Of a stretch of 64,000 nucleotides of DNA, positions 1 to 10,924 are shown piece by piece (positions within the stretch are counted from its first letter, which is position 1; every line of letters begins with the position of its first letter). Below the pieces are notes generated by a model. It was given only the letters and a program-made list of their open reading frames with translations. It did not search any database and was not told the origin of the DNA. This stretch comes from JABABV01 sp965222855 (GTDB lineage Bacteria > Bacillota_I > Bacilli_A > Mycoplasmatales > JABABV01): assembly GCA_965222855.1 (NCBI GenBank), contig CBDCUL010000012.1:1-64000 (forward strand), read 5' to 3'. A program made the position numbers and the translations under genes.

Positions 1-519
1 TAAAAATGAAGCTAATAAGCTAAACAGAAATAAAGTTGGTAATAAATAAGCAATTGGCATTACTTGTGATAATCCCCCATATACAAGAGCGACAACTAAC
101 CCACCATCAGCAGGTGCTAGACTGTATCATAAACTCCCTTTAACTTGACCTCATCAATAATTTAGTGAATTATTGAAGCCTTGATTACTGACATTATCAG
201 CATTAAATATAAATGCTGATAATGTCACACTAAACACGATCAAGATTAAGAAGTAGTTAATATAGTGCATTTGCAGAAATGGTGGTAAATGATGTTTGTG
301 ATTATGAAATAAATGACGTAAGAGCGCCATTACACAAAAAAGATAAGCGATTGGTGCTCATTGCCCAAACAGAATTCCAAAAGTTCAACTATGTAAAGTG
401 TTGAACCCATATAAAAACGGCACAAACTCACTAACGGCCATCAGAATTAAAAAAATTAATAAGACTGAAGTCACTAAATGTTTGTTCCGTTTTGATTGAT
501 ATGATAAAATTTGTTGCAT
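1..519 (-). CDS. ftsK: FtsK/SpoIIIE-type DNA translocase, N-terminal membrane part (gene cut by window edge)
   Basis: The 173 visible codons encode only the membrane anchor. There are about four hydrophobic segments, and the ADGGLVVALVYGGL stretch corresponds to the conserved glycine-rich segment before the last helix of SpoIIIE/FtsK. Five TGA codons are read as Trp. The ATG at 519 has an AAAGGA ribosome site. The ATPase motor and gamma domains lie outside the window, so the call rests on the membrane segment and on context: RNase J immediately upstream, as with Bacillus rnjB and spoIIIE. The family pumps chromosomal DNA through the closing division septum. Another polytopic membrane protein cannot be excluded. 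Confidence 0.68.
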
Positions 520-626
520 ATTTTTCAATATCCTTTCACGATGTATTTAAATCGGCGCTTTTATCTAAATTAATTATACAATAAATTTTAAGAGATTAAG
601 TATATTTCAGCAGTTAATTATAATTA

Positions 627-649
627 AAAAAAGCACATTGTGCTTTTTT
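627..649. terminator. Hairpin between RNase J-like gene and ftsK
   Basis: A 10-bp stem with a 3-nt loop (AAAAAAGCAC / GTGCTTTTTT) flanked by A and T runs, so it can work in both directions. It lies just after the RNase J-like stop codon. ftsK therefore probably has its own promoter or depends on read-through. Confidence 0.8.
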
Positions 650-659
650 AAAGAATCAT

Positions 660-2342
660 TTAAACTTCAATAATAACTGGAATAACCATCGGTGTTTTCT
701 TCGTATTTTTCATAATAACACGGGTAATTTTACGACGAATACTATTAGTAATTTCACGATTATTGAAACGTTCTTTCGTTTCTTTTAAATTAAGCGTATA
801 GTCATCGATCATTGTCCCAATAATATTTTTTAAAATGTCGAATAATTCTTGCGTAGATTCATCAACATAAACAACGCCTCGCATTTGAATATCAATTGCG
901 CCCACTAGTTGGTGATTGTCTTTACGATCAAGCATCATTCCAATAACGACAACCCCATCACGAGATAACATTTCGCGTTCCCTAATAATTTCAACGCCAA
1001 CATTATGCGTTCCACCAGCATCAACCATCACGTCTTTGCTAGCTTCAACTTTAAGACGTCGTTTTAATAAAACTCCGTCTTTAAAGGTAATTAAGTCACC
1101 GTTATTCAATAAAAGTGTTTTTGGATAGGCATCTTCTTCAAATAATTGAGCAGCTGCTAACATGTTTTTATACAATCCTTTGATTGGAATAAAAACTTGT
1201 GGTTCAACAATATCAGCCATTAATTTAATATCTTCAGCTGAAGGGTATAGTAAGTAATGTTGTTTACGTGGCACTAAAACGATCTTGGGATCGTTTTTAG
1301 CAACTTCATCTAATGAAGCAGCAGCTTGACGTTCTGTTCCTGGTTGTGGAACTGATGTTACTAAGATTGTATCAGTTGCTTGAATGCGAATACTATTATC
1401 ATTACCTAGACCAATTTGGGCCATATTTTGATATAAGTTATCTCAACTATCAGTAATAATAACGACTAAGTCTTTTTCTTGTTCTGGTTTAACTTTTATT
1501 AAGTTAATAAAACGCGCTTCTTTAACAATTTTATTAGTGTTTTTTAAACTTAATATTAATTGATAACAAGTTCAATCTGGAATTGCAATAAACTTATTAT
1601 AGAAATTAGCTAATGCAATAATTTCTAAAATATTATAAATCATTTCGTTATAAGCAAAGACGACGATCCGATCTTGAGCATCAACGAATGGTTGTTCCAT
1701 ATATTTACTAATTGTATGGTTTGGTGCTGTGAAAGTTTTTTTAGCAGCATTTTGCGAACCTGTTAAAAAAGCTAGTGTTTTTTTATGAGAAACTTTTTTT
1801 GCTAAATGACGCATATCTAAATTACGCGCAATAATATCATTTGTTTCAAATAAGAAATCACTTATATAAACAAAGTTACCATCAACGGTTGAGATAATAT
1901 AACCGTATGCTCCGGGTAATGAACCAGTTACTGAAAATGGTTCAACGCTAACTTCATCATCACTAAATTTAATTTGTTGTTTTGGATTAATGATTTTTAT
2001 ATATTGCGCATAGTCGCCCATTTTCATTTTTTCTAAAGTATTTTTAACTAGAAAAGCAGTAATTGATGAACAATAAATGTTCACTGCTAATTTCTTAAAT
2101 AAGAAAGGCAGTGCTCCCATTAGTTGACTCTGTCCACTAGAAATAAAAATTCCAGCAATTTTATCTTTATTTTGAATGAAGTAATCAAATTGTGGAATGA
2201 CTGTGTCAATTCCTAAACGTCCACTTAATGGTGCTTTAACACCACATTCGAAAATGAAAATTTTCTCATTCACTTCAAAAACATACATGTTCTTTCCTAA
2301 TTCGTCCAATCCACCTGCAGCGAAAAAATTAATAGTTGCCAT
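660..2342 (-). CDS. rnjB: RNase J family protein (J2-like), metal-binding site lost
   Basis: 560 residues once the TGA codons are read as Trp. ATG at 2342 with GGAGGTG just upstream. The metallo-beta-lactamase/beta-CASP order is recognisable: N-terminal AAGGLDELGKNMYVFE, the position of the HxHxDH motif, a beta-CASP region (DRIVVFAYNEMIYNILEII), and a C-terminal domain after PIKGLYKNM. The catalytic elements are altered: residues 68-73 read SSGQSQ instead of a histidine/aspartate motif, the HTSGH-like motif is RKQHYLLYPS, and PIHGEY is PIKGLY. In Firmicutes RNase J1 and J2 form a heteromer in which J2 contributes little activity. This copy is therefore probably a structural subunit. Divergent from mreB, upstream of ftsK. 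Confidence 0.9.
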
Positions 2343-2608
2343 ATTAAAAGGCACCTCCTGTTTTTTTTGTATAATTAATATGCATATCTTTACCATTATT
2401 GGCTCAATATCGATTTGTTTAAATTATTAGGTCAGGATCTATATTTAATTATATAATCCTTTGTATGAAATACTATAACATATATATAATTTAATAAAAA
2501 GGTAAAATTTAATATATAATACATATATCAAATTTATCTATTTTATATTAAAATAAAATTAGTAACCCATTTAGCAATATTCAATATTCATTAGGAGTGT
2601 TTCACAAG

Positions 2609-3664
2609 ATGCTAATAAAACAATGAAAACATATGTTTCTACGTCAGAAAGCCAAAAAGGTCCGCAATAAAAAATATATCTGTATTGATTTAGGAACTGT
2701 TAATACTTTAATTTACGTTAAAAACCATGGAATTGTTTTTAACGAATCAACAACAGTAGCGATCGATAATGAAAATAACGTGATCGCTGTGGGCGAAACT
2801 GCTAAGCGCATGTTTGGTAAAGGTAATAAACGAATTTCGATTATTAAACCTTTACAATATGGGGTCATTAGTGATTCTGACATTACTGTTAAATTTATTA
2901 AATATATTTTTAAAACGTTAAAATTATCGCATTTATTAAAACGCTCAACTGTGTTGATGGCTGTGCCATCACAAGTTACGAAAGTTGAAAAAAATGCGAT
3001 CATTTCCGTCGCCAAAAAACTTGGAGCACGCCATACATTTGTCGAAGAAGAAGTTAAAATGGCGGCGATTGGAGTCGGTATCAATATTTATGAAGCTAAT
3101 GGTTATATGGTTGTTGATATCGGTGGGGGAACGACCGATATTGGCATTATCTCACTAGGTGATTTAGTCTTATCTGATACGACTAAAATTGCTGGTAATC
3201 ATATTGATAGCAGTATTAAACATTATATTCGTGATCATTATAATATTGAAGTTAGTATTACTGTAGCTGAAGGGATTAAACTCCAAATCGGCACAGTTAA
3301 TAATTCTTTTGAGAATGTCGTAATGGAAGTTTCGGGGCGTGATATTTTAACATCATTACCAAAACAAATTAAATTAACGACCAAAGAAATCAACCTTGTT
3401 TTAATTAATGATGTAAAAATTATCATTAATAAAATTATTGAAATTCTCCAAAAAACACCGCCACAATTAATTGCTGATATTATTAAAAATGGGATCGTAC
3501 TTGCTGGTGGGGGTAGTTTATTAAAAGGGATTAATCGTTTCTTAGAAATGTATTTGCAAATTCCAGTGCATTTAGCTCAAGACCCATTAATGGCTGTTTT
3601 AGAAGGAACCCGCGCCTTTGAAGAAGAGATTATTAATAAGAAACAATTAAAAATTAGAACTTAA
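2609..3664 (+). CDS. mreB: Rod-shape/actin-like protein MreB
   Basis: 351 residues from the ATG at 2609, which has AGGAG 9-10 nt upstream; a downstream ATG at 2633 is less well placed. Actin-fold motifs are all present: phosphate 1 IDLGTVNTLIYVK (residues 26-38), phosphate 2 VVDIGGGTTDIGIISLG and the adenosine motif GIVLAGGGSLLKGI. Length matches the family. MreB forms membrane-bound filaments. In wall-less mollicutes such as Spiroplasma, MreB paralogues support cell helicity and swimming rather than wall synthesis. Only one copy lies in this window, transcribed alone and followed by a strong hairpin. Confidence 0.95.
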
Positions 3665-3684
3665 TTATTCATTAAAAATTTAGT

Positions 3685-3715
3685 TAAAAAAGCAATCAAT
3701 TAGATTGCTTTTTTT
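3685..3715 (+). terminator. Rho-independent terminator after mreB
   Basis: Stem AAAAAGCAATC / GATTGCTTTTT with a short loop and a T run, 20 nt after the mreB stop. Confidence 0.85.
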
Positions 3716-3779
3716 AGTTAATTATTTATTTAATTAATAATTTATCCTCGTTAAATTATTACTATTATTTAATATGATA

Positions 3780-3808
3780 TTGTATTATTTATTAAAATAT
3801 GGTATAAT
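3780..3808 (+). promoter_or_regulatory. Sigma-70-type promoter for the secreted-protein gene at 3956
   Basis: TTGTAT at 3780, a 17-nt spacer and TATAAT at 3803. The predicted start near 3815 would leave a leader of about 140 nt. Confidence 0.6.
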
Positions 3809-3955
3809 TAATCTTACGTATATTTGTATTTATAACTATTAATAATTTATAAACAACCAAATAAAACATTTAATTTATATGATATTATTCATTAGGAATT
3901 TAATAAAAGTTAATTTAAATTAACTTAAAAAAATAATAAATGAGGGGTATTAAAT

Positions 3956-4831
3956 ATGAAAATAACAAAATTAGCTTTAGTCTTAACACCTTTAATTGGT
4001 TCTGGATTCGGAATCATTAATCAAAGTGTTGGCTCTTATAATTTATCAAAAATTGGCAGAATTTATAACAGTGCTAGTAATCTTTATCTTAGTGCTCAAA
4101 GTGAACAAACTCAAGCAGTTCAAAATGAGTTAAAAAAAAGTGGTCCTCATGATGACTTAGTTTATTTACCAACAGTTGTTGCTAATTCAACATCAGCTAT
4201 TCAAATGGATGGTACTTATGCTAATAGTAAATTTCAAGGCGTTGATTTAAATTATTATACGCGCACAGCAAGTGATACTCGTGGTCCGATTAATTCCCAT
4301 TTACATTCATCAATTCATGCTGTTTTCTATTGAAATTTACAAGATATGATTTATACAGCGTTTGTTGGTGAAGTTAACGATTGAAAAGCTGCTCACGTTC
4401 CCCCAACATGATCTAACGGAACGTTGCAACTAATATCTTGTGCAATGCAAATAAGTTGTAATTTTAGAATCCAAGCACATTGAGATACAACATTTATTAC
4501 AACGCAATTTGATTCTAGTAATTATTTAAATATTTATAATGGTTTTAATAAGGAAAACTTACAAACTTTTAATAATTGATCAGTTTCAACACCTAATGAA
4601 ACTGATCATGGTGTAATATTTGGTGATCGTGTTAATAACTCGGTTCTAAAGCAGACTACTGGTTCAAGAGATCCATCAATGAGTGAAGCAGTTGCGACAT
4701 TTGGTTATGATTTTTCAGCAAACTCAACTTTTACATGACGCCCAGCTGTTGAACATGATGAATATACAATATTTATGCGTGATATTAGTATTAAGATATT
4801 TCCAATCGCAAATTGATATCCAACTTTATAA
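3956..4831 (+). CDS. Secreted protein of unknown function
   Basis: 291 residues with many Trp (TGA). GAGG ribosome site before the ATG. The N-terminus (MKITKLALVLTPLIGSGFG) is a signal peptide or membrane anchor without a lipobox cysteine. The mature part is polar, rich in Asn, Ser and Thr, with a Cys-containing segment (LISCAMQISCNFRI). Its C-terminal half weakly resembles the secreted protein at 28221-29144 and the pair at 55345-58986: a small-residue/Cys segment followed later by alternating hydrophobic strands. I do not recognise a named family. It is a monocistronic gene with its own promoter and terminator. Confidence 0.75.
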
Positions 4832-4860
4832 ACGATTATTTTAATAATTACATAATTAAA

Positions 4861-4893
4861 AACATCGCCATTTTTAAATGGCGATGTTTTTTT
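4861..4893 (+). terminator. Terminator after the 3956 gene
   Basis: Stem AACATCGCCAT / ATGGCGATGTT followed by seven T residues. Confidence 0.88.
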
Positions 4894-4923
4894 ATATTTT
4901 ATATTCCAAATTAATGATCAATC

Positions 4924-5424
4924 TTAATCTCAATGAAATAAAATATGAATATTATTAGTATTGAAATGTTTTTTAAATTTATCTAGTGGCGCTTGGCGTT
5001 TTTGTTTTGTGATTGATTCTAAATTATGTAATGTTTTTATGGCCATAATAAACGCTAAACAAGGAAGCACTAATCCCATAATTGCAGTTCATAAAATGTA
5101 GTGATGGAGTGGTTCGATTTCCATATTATGGTCGTGACTAATGAGCATTGAAACTTGAACAATAATTAAAACATACAATAATAACATAAAAAATAATAAG
5201 ATTAAAAAAATAAAGCCGATCCCATTATTCAATAATGTTGAACCGTCGAATTCAGCTCGAAATGTTTTATTAGTTAACATAAAAATTAACACACCAATAA
5301 TTAAAATTGAACTTGCTAAAAAATAGATTGATAAGCGCCTTAACAATTTAACATGTCTTTTTCAATAAAAGTAAGTTTCTAGCGAAATCGTACTCTCTTT
5401 TCTAGCGGCTTTTTTTCTAATCAT
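4924..5424 (-). CDS. Small integral membrane protein, unknown
   Basis: 166 residues from the ATG at 5424, the first in-frame ATG after a weak GGGTGAT site. The N-terminus is basic (MIRKKAARKE). Three hydrophobic segments follow at about residues 30-46, 58-84 and 97-116, then a basic, Gln/Lys-rich cytoplasmic tail. The topology suggests a cytoplasmic N-terminus. No family is recognised. The next gene upstream (6197-5619) is also a small membrane protein but is separated by a terminator. Confidence 0.72.
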
Positions 5425-5539
5425 TAAAATCACCCTGACTTAGTCCTAGTTAATTTTTATTATATATAATAATTATAACTAAATTATTCGGAAAATAAGG
5501 TAATTTATTTTTTTATTTAACTTATTTTGTTTAACAACT

Positions 5540-5570
5540 AAAAACCCTTTTAAAAATTAAAAGGGTTTTT
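5540..5570 (-). terminator. Terminator of the 5619-6197 gene
   Basis: Stem AAAAACCCTTTTA / TAAAAGGGTTTTT located 3' of the minus-strand gene. Confidence 0.8.
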
Positions 5571-5618
5571 AACTACTTAATTTACTTTAATGATCCAAAT
5601 TTATAAATTATAATATTT

Positions 5619-6197
5619 TTATTTTGCTGTTTGTTTACTATTGTTTTCAATTTTATAAAGTTTTCATTGTGTCGCATATTGATTAGCACGAACTACGTAA
5701 TAAATCATTGTAATGAATGAGAATATGATTGTTAGTCATCATAGAAAAATTCAGTGATTTAAACGTTTAACTTTTGTTTTTTGATCAATTTTATTCAATA
5801 CTAAAGTTTCACGAATTGCAATTGATTTGTATATGAAATAAACATAAAAAAGAATTGTTCCGAAAAATACTATAAAAAGTAAAAGTATAAAGAAGTTATT
5901 AACTGTTTCACGATCAAGAATTTTATCAGTTAATGATTGAACAGTTGGTTGTTCGGGATGCTGAACTTGGTTTTGATTATTGTTATTTTCTTTTGTAGTT
6001 TGTTGTGAATTTTGTTCCGTTTGTTGATTATTTAATGGCGGAATTGGATTATTTTGTGGTTTTTTAGTTGCTTTTACTTTGGAATTGGCAGGTTTTTTTG
6101 GTGCTAATTTTACTTTAGTAACGCTTTTGGGTTTTGTTACTTTGCTTTTAGATGAATTAGCTGGTTTTTTAATTGCATCATTTTTAGAATTAGGCAT
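5619..6197 (-). CDS. Membrane protein with long basic low-complexity N-terminal tail
   Basis: 192 residues. Residues 1-50 are Lys/Ala/Pro/Thr-rich with repeated KKPAN and TK(P/K) units. Residues 51-85 are Gln/Asn-rich. Two hydrophobic helices follow (FFILLLFIVFFGTILFYVYF and FLWWLTIIFSFITMIYYVV). The tail is strongly basic and probably cytoplasmic, which could suit binding to nucleic acid or acidic partners; that is inference only. ATG at 6197 with AAGGAG-like AGGAGTTTTTAA upstream. No homologue recognised. Confidence 0.72.
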
Positions 6198-6340
6198 TTA
6201 AAAACTCCTTTAGCAATGTAGCTTTTAACATTACTTTCGTGATTCATAATATTATCTATTTATGAGCTTGTATAAGAATATTTTAACAAAATTTTTTGTG
6301 TAGGACAAATATTGGGCTAATAAATCAAAGTTTGAAATAA

Positions 6341-6374
6341 CAAAAACCACCTTCTTTTAGGAAGGTGGTTTTTG
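6341..6374 (-). terminator. Terminator downstream of the lipoprotein pair
   Basis: Stem CAAAAACCACCTTC / GAAGGTGGTTTTTG, 3' of the gene ending at 6418. Confidence 0.88.
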
Positions 6375-6417
6375 AATTTATTTTTATTTTAATTGATATT
6401 TATTAACTAATTAGTAA

Positions 6418-7686
6418 TTAAACAGTTTTAATTACTCAATGTAGATATGCACTATATATTGCAAAATTATAAGAAATTGTTGCAATTGGTTTTTGCGTTG
6501 TTTTACTAATTACATTTCAAGTTTCAATTCCAGTTTTGGGATCAACTTTTCCTGCAACTAAATAAACATCTTTTAATGTAGTTTTATTTGTTTTTTGAGT
6601 TTGATTAGTTTTGGCAATATATTCTTTAGCAGCTTCTGTTAATGTTGCCGCTACGTTAGTTAGTTTAGCTTGACTTGTATTTTTTAATTGTGTTAAATCA
6701 TATGTTTTACTAAAACCAAATTTATAAGCAGCACGTGCAGCGTTATCACTAATTGATTTAGTATTAGCTTGACCTTGAAAACTAACAGTTAGTTTATTAT
6801 CTTTAATAGTGCTAGTAATTAATTTATTATTAGCAATTTGATTTTTCGCTTTTGTGTCTCAATTTTGAATTCGAGTTGTACCGGGATAAAAATTAAGTTT
6901 TGTATCATTTCACATTGGCATATATAATGCATCAGCAAATTGAGTTAAAACGTTAGTATGAGGGTCATTAAGCGCGAAGTCACGTCCTAGTTGGTTAATA
7001 TTCAATAACCCACTTAAATCGTTAGTAACTCACACATTTTCGTTCGGATAATCTTCTGGTTGCATTTGAACGCTAAAAGGCATATTTTGAAAAGTTTTAA
7101 AAGTTTTAGTTGCCGCATTAGTATACGAAATTGTTCCTAAAGCAACTGCTGATGCAGTAACTTTATTAACTTTAATCTTAAAATTACTTAATGCTTGTAA
7201 ACCATATAATTGATGGTCTAGTTCATTTTGAACTTTTAGTGCTGTTGGTAGAATAGTGTAAGGAATCATTTTGGTAATTTTTAAATTACTCATTTGATAA
7301 TTTTTATTATCTAATGATTTAGTAAAATGATAACTTACTTTTATTGAAAATGTGTTTATATGAGTATCGATAGTTATCGTTCCAGTAATTGTAGTTGTTG
7401 CAATTAGTTTTGTTGAATCATATTTAACAACACTAGTTGGTATTAATGGATTAATTACTAAATTACTGAATACTGTTTTCTTAAGTTGCTTAGTAATTTC
7501 TTTTGAAATAACTGGTGCTAGATTATCAACTGAGAACGGTGCAATTATATTATTAATAGCAACTGTTTTAGCTTTACTTGGTGGCGTTCCTTTACCACAA
7601 CTTGTAATTGTAGTGGCAACAACTCCAGTTGCTGCAATGATTGAAAAACTTGATAATAAGATTTTTAAATTTTTAGATTTTGACAT
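6418..7686 (-). CDS. Lipoprotein, second of a tandem paralogous pair
   Basis: 422 residues. The signal peptide ends in a lipobox (TTITSCGK; acylated Cys about residue 30). The mature protein is Thr/Asn/Lys-rich with repeated beta-strand-like segments. It aligns along its length with the neighbour at 7689-8960: the same MxKSK signal, KQxTxY/KQLKKT segments, and a C-terminal part containing GRDFALNDP (GRDLALNDP in the neighbour) and a (A/T)KEYIA / TKQYIA motif. The two genes are 2 nt apart, and the GGAAAGGGGC ribosome site lies inside the end of the upstream gene, so they are co-transcribed. It is probably an exposed surface protein; the ligand is unknown. Confidence 0.85.
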
Positions 7687-7688
7687 TT

Positions 7689-8960
7689 TTATAATTGCCC
7701 CTTTCCGTTTTTAAGTTGTAAAAATTTTCATTGTGATCCGGGTGCATCTGATGGTGTGAAGTAAATGATTCCAATGATATCTTGCTTGTTTTCAGCATTA
7801 GGATTTCTTGCTATTCAAGAATTCATTGTATTAGGTGCAGCTGTGATTTTTAGATCCCCTATTGCTGTTTTTTCTTGTGCAATATATTGTTTTGTCGCTT
7901 CAGTTAAACTAGCGATTGCTCCATCCATTGTTGGGAAAGCATACGGAATTTTAGCTGTTAATAAATCATATCCAGTAGTGACATTGAAATTATAAGCAAC
8001 GCGACTTGCGTGATCGCTCGCAGCAGTAGTTGATAAATAACCATGATATTTAACAAAAACCGTATTGCTATTACCAGTAATTCGATCTATTTTACTACTA
8101 ATCAATTTATTATTAGCAGCTTTTTGAGCTGGTGTTGTTGCATTTTTATTTCAGCGTAAAATATGTTTGAATCCTGCACCAAATTTTAATGTCGGATCGG
8201 CATAAGGTGCTTTTTGCTTATTAAAATCTTGTAAGATTTGTGCTCCCATAGCAGGATCATTTAATGCTAAGTCTCTTCCAAGAGCAGCAGTATCCATTAA
8301 GCCATTAAGATCTTTCGTAGTTCATAAATTATTTTCATCAGCACTTAGTTTTACACTAAAAGCTAAATTACTTAATTGGTTATTAGTTTTAGTGTCAACG
8401 TATGAAATAGTTCCAGTTGCAACATTTTGTTCAGTAACAGTAGTAACTGTCAGTTGAACACTAGTTAATGCTTTAAATTTAACTAATTGGGCAGTTAGTG
8501 CTTTTTGAGCTCCCAAATTAGATAAACTTTGATGTGTTTCTGAACTATCAACGATCTTTAAATTTTTAATGCTATAAGTTTTAGTTGTAAATGAATAAAC
8601 TACCATACAACTAATTGGGTCTAATTTATTAGCAATTTTAATATTACCGCTAATATTAACAAAACTAATTTTTAAAGCGCTATCATGCGCAATATTATTT
8701 TGATTGATTTCATTAATTGATAATGCAGAAAATTTTGTACTACCTAAATAATTAGTTATTTGTTTCTGAATTGGCGCTTTAATTTTAGCACGCGATAAAA
8801 CTGCACTACTTGTTAAATTGGTGATATTAGTTGTTTTTGGATTATCACCATTTTTTGGATTACTTTTACCACAACTTGTGATTGTGCTTGCAACAACTCC
8901 AGTTGTTGCAACGATCGCAAAACTTGATAATAAGATTTTTATTTTTTTAGATTTTTGCAT
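7689..8960 (-). CDS. Lipoprotein, first of a tandem paralogous pair
   Basis: 423 residues with a lipobox (STITSCGK). Several TGA codons are read as Trp. Its layout mirrors the 6418-7686 protein: signal, spacer, an N-terminal repeat domain with a KIKAPIQKQITNYL-like helix, and a C-terminal domain with GRDLALNDP. The near-equal length and the shared motifs indicate tandem duplication followed by divergence. The stop codon is 2 nt before the next ATG. Surface role inferred from lipidation only. Confidence 0.85.
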
Positions 8961-9170
8961 TGTTTTTTATTTTCCTTTTTAATTTGATTGCCAAATATCA
9001 TGTTTTTAATTCTTCTTCATTGTTTAAAATTAAACAATAACTTATTGAAATAAATATCTAAAAATAAATTATTGAAATTATAAATTTTTAATAACTTCAC
9101 TATAAGTATAACCTAATTTTGCTATTAATGGGGAAAATATTTGTAATATTTGAAATTTGTAATATAAAAA

Positions 9171-9199
9171 AACGCTTTAATTATCAAAATTAAAGCGTT
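9171..9199. terminator. Hairpin in the rpsO/lipoprotein intergenic region
   Basis: 12-bp stem AACGCTTTAATT / AATTAAAGCGTT with a 5-nt loop, flanked by A and T runs. It is the second of two stacked hairpins 3' of rpsO. The rest of 8961-9343 is AT-rich with no gene seen. Confidence 0.7.
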
Positions 9200-9291
9200 G
9201 CTAAATTGTAAAACAAACTCGATTACTTAGTTAGTTTTTTTAATATTACAAAATTTTAACTTAATATCTTTAAAAATAATTTGTCATATTA

Positions 9292-9327
9292 AAAAACCCT
9301 TTAATTACGATAATTAAAGGGTTTTTA
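9292..9327 (-). terminator. Terminator of the infC-rpmI-rplT-rpsO cluster
   Basis: Stem AAAAACCCTTTAATTA / TAATTAAAGGGTTTTT just 3' of rpsO. Confidence 0.88.
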
Positions 9328-9343
9328 AAGTGTGAAACTAAAT

Positions 9344-9613
9344 TTATTTACGTAAGTTTAGTTTCTTTAAAATTGCATAATAGCGATCAATATCAGTATT
9401 ATGTAAATGTGATAACAAACGACGACGATTTGATACTTTTTTTAGTAATCCACGACGTGAATGAAAATCTTTTTTATGTGTTTGCATATGAATTGTTAAT
9501 TCTTTAATTTCATGTGTTAAGATTGCGATTTGAACTTCAGCTTTACCTGTGTCTTGCGCATTCGCTCCATGAGCTTGAACAATTTCATCTTTTTTAATGT
9601 TTCTCATAGCCAT
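9344..9613 (-). CDS. rpsO: 30S ribosomal protein S15
   Basis: 89 residues, exactly the family length. The ATG at 9613 is chosen because AAGGAG lies 9 nt upstream; the longer reading frame has no ribosome site. The S15 signature is clear: GSxxVQIAxLTxRIxxLTxHL appears as KAEVQIAILTHEIKELTIHM, followed by KDFHSRRGLLKKVSNRRRLL. S15 binds the central domain of 16S rRNA early in 30S assembly. It is last in the infC-rpmI-rplT-rpsO run, 82 nt after rplT. Confidence 0.98.
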   Translation of the reverse strand: MAMRNIKKDEIVQAHGANAQDTGKAEVQIAILTHEIKELTIHMQTHKKDFHSRRGLLKKVSNRRRLLSHLHNTDIDRYYAILKKLNLRK

Positions 9614-9695
9614 TGTTGATTGCTCCTTACAATTATTAATAGTTATTATTAGAAAATGGCTGATCAATAAAACCATTAATAATTAGTTGCTTGAT

Positions 9696-10076
9696 TTAAG
9701 CTTTTTTTGTTGTTGTTGGTTTGTTTTTAGCTTTTTGTACTAATTGTACTAAGTTGCTAAATTCGTTGGGATTATGAATTGCTAATTCAGAAAGCATTTT
9801 ACGATTTAAATTAATGTTTAAGTTTTTTAAACCGTTAATAAATACTGAATATGATAATCCTTGCGCACGTGTTGCGGCATTGATACGGGCAATTCATAAT
9901 TTACGGAAGTTACGTTTACGATTACGACGATCACGATATGCATAAGCTAGTGAATTCATCACTTGCTCTTTCGCAGTTTTATACGCGATATGTTTATGTC
10001 CGTAATAACCTTTTGCTAATTTCAGTCACTTTTTACGACGTTTTCTCGTAGTGACTCCACCTTTAACTCTAGCCAT
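9696..10076 (-). CDS. rplT: 50S ribosomal protein L20
   Basis: 126 residues, starting MARVKGGVTTRKRRKK as in all L20 proteins. The conserved block RKLWIARINAATR is present, with Trp codons as TGA. L20 is needed for early 50S assembly. In Firmicutes it also binds its own mRNA leader to repress infC-rpmI-rplT; the leader hairpin at 10925-11110 fits that scheme. The C-terminus has a short KPTTTKKA tail. Confidence 0.98.
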
Positions 10077-10103
10077 AATTTATTCCACCTTTCTAAAATT
10101 TTA

Positions 10104-10298
10104 CTAACCTTGTAGTAAACTTTTTAAACGTTTTTTATCTGAAGCAGATACTAACGTTGATTTGTTTAGTTGACGTTTTTGTTTCGTAGTCTTGTTTGCT
10201 TTTAAATGTGATTGAAACGCTTTACCACGTTTTCATTTACCGCTACCAGTAACTTTAACGCGTTTTGACAACGCTTTCTTCGTTTTCATTTTCGGCAT
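10104..10298 (-). CDS. rpmI: 50S ribosomal protein L35
   Basis: 64 residues. MPKMKTKKALSKRVKVTGSG is the typical L35 start. GGAGAAACTAAT precedes the ATG. It lies between infC and rplT, the standard order, with short gaps on both sides. Confidence 0.98.
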
Positions 10299-10310
10299 AT
10301 TAGTTTCTCC

Positions 10311-10865
10311 TTACTTCTTCGATTTTAAGGGAATTAGATAAACATCTAAAAATCGATTATTGATTAATTTTGGTTTGACATCAAGACGCGCTACATCTGC
10401 TAATGATGTAATGAAACGATCTAGAGTGTCGCGGCCTTTTTCTTGCATCGTAATTTCGCGTCCGCGAAATTTTAGTGAAACTTTAACACGATTACCATCA
10501 CTAATAAATTGGCGCGCTTGTTTTGATTTAGTATCTAAATCATGCTGTCCAATTAAGGGCGTGATACGGACTTCTTTAACTTCAATAATTGTTTGCGTTT
10601 TTTTAGATTCACGATTCTTTTTACTTTTTTCGTATTTAAAACGGCCATAGTCCAGAATTTTACATACTGGTGGCTTCGCTGTTGGCGAAACACATAATAA
10701 ATCTAAGTCAACTGTTTGGGCACGATTAATAGCATCATATTTAGACATAATTCCTAAATTGTTACCATTTTCGTCAATTACTGCTACTTTAGTAAAAGGA
10801 ATTGAATTATTAATTAAATCCTTTTGAGTTCGTGGTCGCGGTTTCTTTGTTCTACGTATGCTAAT
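10311..10865 (-). CDS. infC: Translation initiation factor IF-3, probable AUU start
   Basis: 184 residues from an ATT codon at 10865. The N-domain (NNSIPFTKVAVIDENGNNLG, SKYDAINRAQ), the linker (YGRFKYEKSKK) and the C-domain (KEVRITPLIGQHDLDTK ... KPKLINNRFLDVYLIPL) are all present. No ATG is available. The strong TTTGGAGTG site is 8 nt before ATT, and a GTG at 10874 overlaps that site, so ATT is preferred. IF3 discriminates against non-AUG starts, and rare starts are the known basis of IF3 autoregulation in other bacteria. First gene of infC-rpmI-rplT-rpsO. Confidence 0.95.
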   Translation of the reverse strand: MSIRRTKKPRPRTQKDLINNSIPFTKVAVIDENGNNLGIMSKYDAINRAQTVDLDLLCVSPTAKPPVCKILDYGRFKYEKSKKNRESKKTQTIIEVKEVRITPLIGQHDLDTKSKQARQFISDGNRVKVSLKFRGREITMQEKGRDTLDRFITSLADVARLDVKPKLINNRFLDVYLIPLKSKK

Positions 10866-10924
10866 GATGATCACTCCAAAATTTTAATTTATTTTTGTTT
10901 TATATTGCTTGGTTTGCTTGATTA

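Noticed and set aside
916..3426. Frames of 60-120 residues opposite the RNase J-like and mreB genes
   Set aside because: They are antisense to clearly conserved genes and have no start signals.
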